A stretch of DNA of 64,000 nucleotides from contig NW_006917091.1 in the NCBI RefSeq assembly GCF_000516985.1, positions 3,803,022 to 3,867,021 on the forward strand. The letters run 5' to 3'. This DNA is from Pestalotiopsis fici W106-1. Its lineage: Eukaryota > Ascomycota > Sordariomycetes > Amphisphaeriales > Sporocadaceae. Below the pieces are notes generated by a model, which did not search any database, was not told the origin of the DNA, and worked only from the letters and a program-made list of their open reading frames with translations. Positions 59,949 through 64,000 of the stretch are shown in pieces (positions within the stretch are counted from its first letter, which is position 1; each line of letters begins with the position of its first letter). A program made the position numbers and the translations under genes.

Positions 59949-61635
59949 TCACTGTCGTGCATGCCCGACGCGGAAAATAGGAGCATCTTTGGCCATGGAC
60001 TTCACATCCTTGGATCTTAGGGCCTGCTCAAAGCTCAACTCGACCTCCTTTCCGCCGCGTGGGCGCATTTCATCTTCATAGGCCGATATTGCTTCGCCCA
60101 AAGTGCGTTCCTTGTCGACGACCACTGACCTCAGCGCCGAGACGACGTAGTCGGCGTCGGCGAGAGCGTTGTTGAGTCCTTGGCCACGGTCAGGCAACAT
60201 GCTGTGTGCGGCATCGCCGGCGAGCGTCGCTCTGCCGTTGTGGTTGTCCCAGGTTCTTGGCGTCAAGGGTGACCACTGCTGGCCGGCGTAGATGGGAAGG
60301 ACGACCTCACTCTCGACGGTTTCGCCGGCCTCGCCCGCCGCTTCCGAGCCATTCGTCATGTCCGAGACCACGCCGCCCAGCGCAGCTGATCGAAAGGGCT
60401 CGCAGAATTTACTCATATGGTCTCGATAGAAATCCAACCTCACTTTGGGGTCACGTAGTTCGTGTGCTGACGGAGATCCCCACCATGAGGTGTAATTCTA
60501 AAGCGTTGCGGTCAGTATCATATCTTTGACTCTTGCGTTTTTTGAAAATACCTGAAATTTCCAGTCTGATGGATCTGGAGAAGATGTATCAAGGGCTGTG
60601 CATATTTATTTAGCAATCATGTACCTCGGAGTTTTCTGACCGCCTCAGTCCTCAATCCTGCCGCAGGAAACCAGCGATCACAAAGGTTTACTGACCTGCC
60701 AAAAGAGTGGTACCAGGCAGTTCTGGATGAAATGATAGTTTCAGTATAGGATGGTGGTCTCTATTTCGGATCGCCTGCTCTCTGATATAATGTGAGCTGG
60801 GAAAATTGATCATTGTGATGCCAAGATCTTGTTGCTTGGCCGCCTCGCTGCCCACAATGTACTCTCGAACCTTGGACCTGGAGCCGTCGCAGCCAATAAC
60901 CATGTTTCCACTGTGCTGACTACCGTCATCGAAATATGCCGTCACATGCTTCTCGGAATCGTCAAAGGTGAGACGCTGGAGTCGCTTATTGTACTGTCAC
61001 GGAGAGCCGTCAGCGACATTCTAAACTCCCCTTGCGATCACCGGTGTTGCAATAACAATTACTCTAATGTCTAGATCTTCGCCATGACTTAGGAAATGGC
61101 GCAGCTTCTTTCGCGAGACACGCGTAATGCCCTCGGTGTAGACTGTGCCAATGATTTCTCCAGTCTTCCCATTAATGTATGGTATCGGCTCCGTCATTTC
61201 GTGGTGAGGATCAACTCTGGGCTCTTTGATCCGGGCTCGTAGATGAGGCGGGACGAGACTTTCTAGGTGTTTAGCCCCCCAGTGTAGCAACATACCTACG
61301 ATGTCATGTTAATGCCATAGCATGAGGCGTCGATCTGAGTCTGAAGGAATTAACACACCCCAATCTCGAGCTTTCTTTAGAAAGTCATGTTCGCTATCGC
61401 GTTCAAAGATGGTGTAAGATATGCCCGCCTTTTCGAGATATCAGTCGTGCGAAGAAGGCAATTAGAATGCTGATTTGAACCTTTTTCAATCCCTGGGCAA
61501 TCGAAAGACCACAATTTCCTGTGCCTCGTTGTCAACAATACGCACATTCTCATTCTGTACACGTGAACTTTAGTACTTGGTATGCCTACCTCCGCCAATA
61601 ATGAGAATTCTGAATTTGTCCTGAGCAGATGTCAT
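59949..61635 (-). CDS. FAD-dependent monooxygenase (salicylate hydroxylase/zeaxanthin epoxidase-like)
   Basis: Group A flavoprotein hydroxylase or epoxidase using NAD(P)H. Seven exons, complement(59949..60497, 60552..60595, 60696..60993, 61063..61295, 61359..61428, 61481..61518, 61590..61635), 425 residues, all phases consistent. The Rossmann GxGxxG is at residues 14-19 (GGGNCG), built across intron 1. The DG motif is in MVIGCDGSRSKVR, and the FAD-ribityl GD motif in ATLAGDAAHSMLPDRGQGLNNALADA. RDWGMLLHWGAKHLESLVP is typical of fungal secondary-metabolite members. Intron 2 has an unusual GTTCAA donor. The stop TGA overlaps a GTGAGT sequence, so a further 3' exon cannot be excluded. Closeness to the terpene synthase suggests tailoring of a terpene, as an inference. 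Confidence 0.86.
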
Positions 61636-62973
61636 TGCAGAACATAGACCATGAAAAATGGACTTGAGTGAGTATTGAAGGCAGAAACGTTAGGCTTGCG
61701 CAAATTTCCAAGATCACGATGCATGAGTGAATATAAGCTTTATATACAGATCTTGAGGTTGGCATCCGCAGAGCGATAAGCACTAGATCACAAGATTCAG
61801 AAGGGCTGACATGTTCAAAGCCATTCATGTTCTCCCGGTCAGCCCGATGACTTCAAGACGAACACCTTTCACTTTCCTTGAAGCGGTAGATCAAAGGCGG
61901 TTCATGTAGAATGTCGTGGCCCAATCAGTGTTCCATATCAACTCGTGCCACTGTCAGTTTCCCAGTTCCATTGCAGAAGCCTTTCTCTATGAGCTCATCC
62001 AAGAAGAATCTATCATGTCGCCGCCACAGAAAGAGCTGCAATAAAAAAATTGAACAAATCAATCTTGAGAGGGATATCGACTTTAATAAGCATAAGAATC
62101 GTACTCCAACTCTCTTCAATGCGATGATCAAGTATAGCTGGTACACGCTGGTACAAGCTGCCGGCTTTACCCACCAATACTGGAATAGCGTCTCAATATC
62201 AATATAACAATTCTTATTCTGATTATTGTATATTCTTTCTGTCAATATGTTCCATTGAATATGCTATAATGTACTGAGGATCGCAGTCTGAAGAGAAATG
62301 TGCTGTGTAGTCAGCAGTGCGTGTTCGAGACCAGAGTCAAGCGGCTGCTGTGACTGTCGACGATGATTCGTTTTTGAATGCTTGTGCTACCAAGAAATCA
62401 CTTGCGGCAGCCAATGGCAATTGGAGATAGGTGCAGGCCTCGGCTATCACAGGGCAAAAGCCAGGGAGCTTAGGTGGGGCCAATGAGTTGATGGACCCTG
62501 TCTAGCGTCGTGTTAGGAAGGACCCCTGCCTTTCATTGGCGTGTCGTGGGAGCGGTGTGTCTGTTAGCAGGTACCTGGCTCGCCTGGCAAACCCTGGAGC
62601 AGCACCTCCATCCAGCGTCAACCGCTGCCGGTAGAAAGAACCAGCTCCCTAACAAACCTCCCCCCAAAACTCAATGCCCGCTTGCCGTGCTACCACCTAC
62701 CCCTCCACCAAGTGCCTGCAAGCCAACGACCACAACCTCTCAGGGATCGCCCGCCCCTCACCCAGCTGCGTTAGCAGACACAAGTCCCAAACTCCACACA
62801 AAACTATTGCAATTGAATAGAGTCCACACCTCCTTTTGTATTCCTGTTTGTTCCAACTCAGCAAGCGCTGTGCGCAGTGTTCCGTCGAGACTCCAGTCCG
62901 TTCGTCCTACTCTCCGACTCCTCCAATTGACCATCGTCGTACCTCAATCTCTCTGCCAGTACCACTATTCATC
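61636..62973. other. Divergent region, FAD monooxygenase / alpha-tubulin
   Basis: 1.34 kb between opposing start codons. AT-rich to 62260; 62510-62960 is C-rich and likely the tubulin promoter and leader. A 155-codon frame at 62510-62977 is low complexity without a supported start and is not called. Confidence 0.5.
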
Positions 62974-64000
62974 ATGAAGGGCGAGGTAAGTCTGTTTGTC
63001 TACTCTCTTGAAATTGGACCTCAAACAAACAAAGAGCTGCCCCGCAGTGAAATGAACTTGCTTCCCTTTCCCCTAAATGCTTGGAAAATGACCAGGCCAA
63101 AGAACATTCGCTTGCTCGGTCATTTGTGCAATTGGCCTTGTCGGCCATGCCATCATCACCGACCCAGGAGCGCTATGCCGCCCTTCCTCGAGTATACATG
63201 ATTGACATCTTCTCGCGTTTGTAGATTCTTCACCTCCATCTCGGTCAGGCTGGTATCCAGCTGGGTAACAGCGCTTGGGAGCTGTAAGTAGTACACCGCT
63301 GCATATCACCACCATTACCGCGATCCTTCGATATCCCCGCGATGCAAGAAATCTTGTAGACTGACCCTGTTCAATCAAAGGTACCTGCTCGAGCATGGCC
63401 TCGGTGCTGACGGTCGTCCCGTCACTCAGGAAGGAAAGGAGCAGGTTGATGGTGGTTCCTACGAGACTTTCTTCACCGAGACCAGCGGCGGCAAATATGT
63501 GCCCCGCTCCATCTTCGTCGATCTTGATCCGTCTCCCGTTGATGAGATCCGAACTGGTGACTACAAGTCGCTCTTTCACCCCGAGCTCTTGATCAGCGGC
63601 AAGGAGGATGCCGCCAACAACTATGCCCGTGGTCACTACACCATCGGAAAGGAGATGGTCGACAATGTCGTGGACCGAATCCGCCGCGTGGCCGATAACT
63701 GCAGTGCTCTGCAAGGTTTCCTGATCTTCCACTCCTTCGGTGGTGGTACTGGTTCTGGTTTCGGTGCTCTCCTCCTCGAGCGTCTGTCTACCGAGTACGG
63801 CAAGAAGTGCAAGCTGGAGTTCGCCGTCTACCCGGCCCCCCGTGTCTCGACCGCCGTTGTTGAGCCTTACAACGCGGTCCTGTCCACTCACAGCACCATC
63901 GAGAACTCGGACTGTACCTTCCTGGTTGACAACGAGGCTGTGTACGATATTTGCAAGAGAAACTTGGACATTCCCCGTCCCAACTACGAGCACTTGAACC
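62974..64000 (+). CDS. Alpha-tubulin (5' part, runs off the window)
   Basis: Microtubule subunit; GTP-binding. Exons 62974..62985 (12 nt, MKGE), 63225..63283 and 63381 to at least 64000, giving about 230 of the expected 450 residues. [27 protein letters not shown] is the alpha-tubulin N-terminus (beta would begin MREI). [33 protein letters not shown], the tubulin signature [17 protein letters not shown] and [23 protein letters not shown] follow. The first intron is long for this window (239 bp) and the 12-nt first exon is typical of fungal tubulin genes. Which of the two alpha-tubulin genes of filamentous ascomycetes this is cannot be settled from the fragment. Confidence 0.95.

Noticed and set aside
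62510..62977. 155-codon plus-strand frame upstream of tubulin
   Set aside because: No ATG supported at the start, proline-rich low complexity, position of the tubulin leader.
63073..63993. 306-codon minus-strand frame
   Set aside because: Antisense shadow of alpha-tubulin exon 3.
1..64000. CRISPR arrays, insertion sequences, bacterial operons or viral genes
   Set aside because: No spaced repeats, transposase, reverse transcriptase or viral protein was seen; all genes are eukaryotic with spliceosomal introns.

Overview
The window looks like nuclear DNA of a filamentous ascomycete (Pezizomycotina), most likely a sordariomycete and perhaps Hypocreales. The reasons are short introns of about 50-170 bp with GTAAGT/GTATGT-type donors and one clear TACTAAC branch site, intergenic spaces of 0.1-3 kb, no operons, and typical fungal families: a GH37 trehalase with a signal peptide, an NCS1 permease, fungal F-box proteins and a short microbial-type sesquiterpene cyclase. 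The placement is an inference from gene content; no marker was compared. I support 23 protein-coding genes (two cut by the window edges) and one tRNA. Coordinates come from splice junctions checked for phase by hand.

Layout. 1-4.9 kb: 3'-truncated gene for a giant ankyrin protein with an N-terminal nucleotidyltransferase-like domain. 5.8-8.0 kb: secreted trehalase with an apparent one-base frameshift in a homopolymer. 9.5-32.8 kb: a dense housekeeping block, mostly in divergent pairs: MMS19/MTD1, SPC2/EMC3, RPC25/NUFIP1-like, NSA2/bL21m, then the MPS1 kinase, then RPP2/SPT2. The products serve translation and RNA (Pol III subunit, snoRNP assembly, 60S assembly, mitoribosome, P-stalk), ER protein biogenesis, one-carbon metabolism and genome maintenance. 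33.4 kb: initiator tRNA-Met. 34.5-35.6 kb: SDR related to acyl-DHAP reductase. 37.7-39.6 kb: compact PARP. 41.7-43.7 kb: uracil/allantoin-type permease. 44.2-45.8 kb: F-box protein. 46.7-48.0 kb: secreted alpha/beta hydrolase. 50.4-51.7 kb: cystathionine gamma-lyase.

51.7-62 kb has a more accessory character: long gene-poor spacers with microsatellites, a class I terpene synthase, a second F-box protein and an FAD-dependent monooxygenase. The synthase and monooxygenase could form a very small terpenoid locus. The window ends inside an alpha-tubulin gene.

Most promising for follow-up: the nucleotidyltransferase-ankyrin fusion, the terpene synthase/monooxygenase locus, a three-copy 12-bp promoter repeat ahead of the SDR gene, and divergent promoters that pair functionally related genes (signal peptidase with EMC insertase, cytosolic 60S assembly with mitoribosome).
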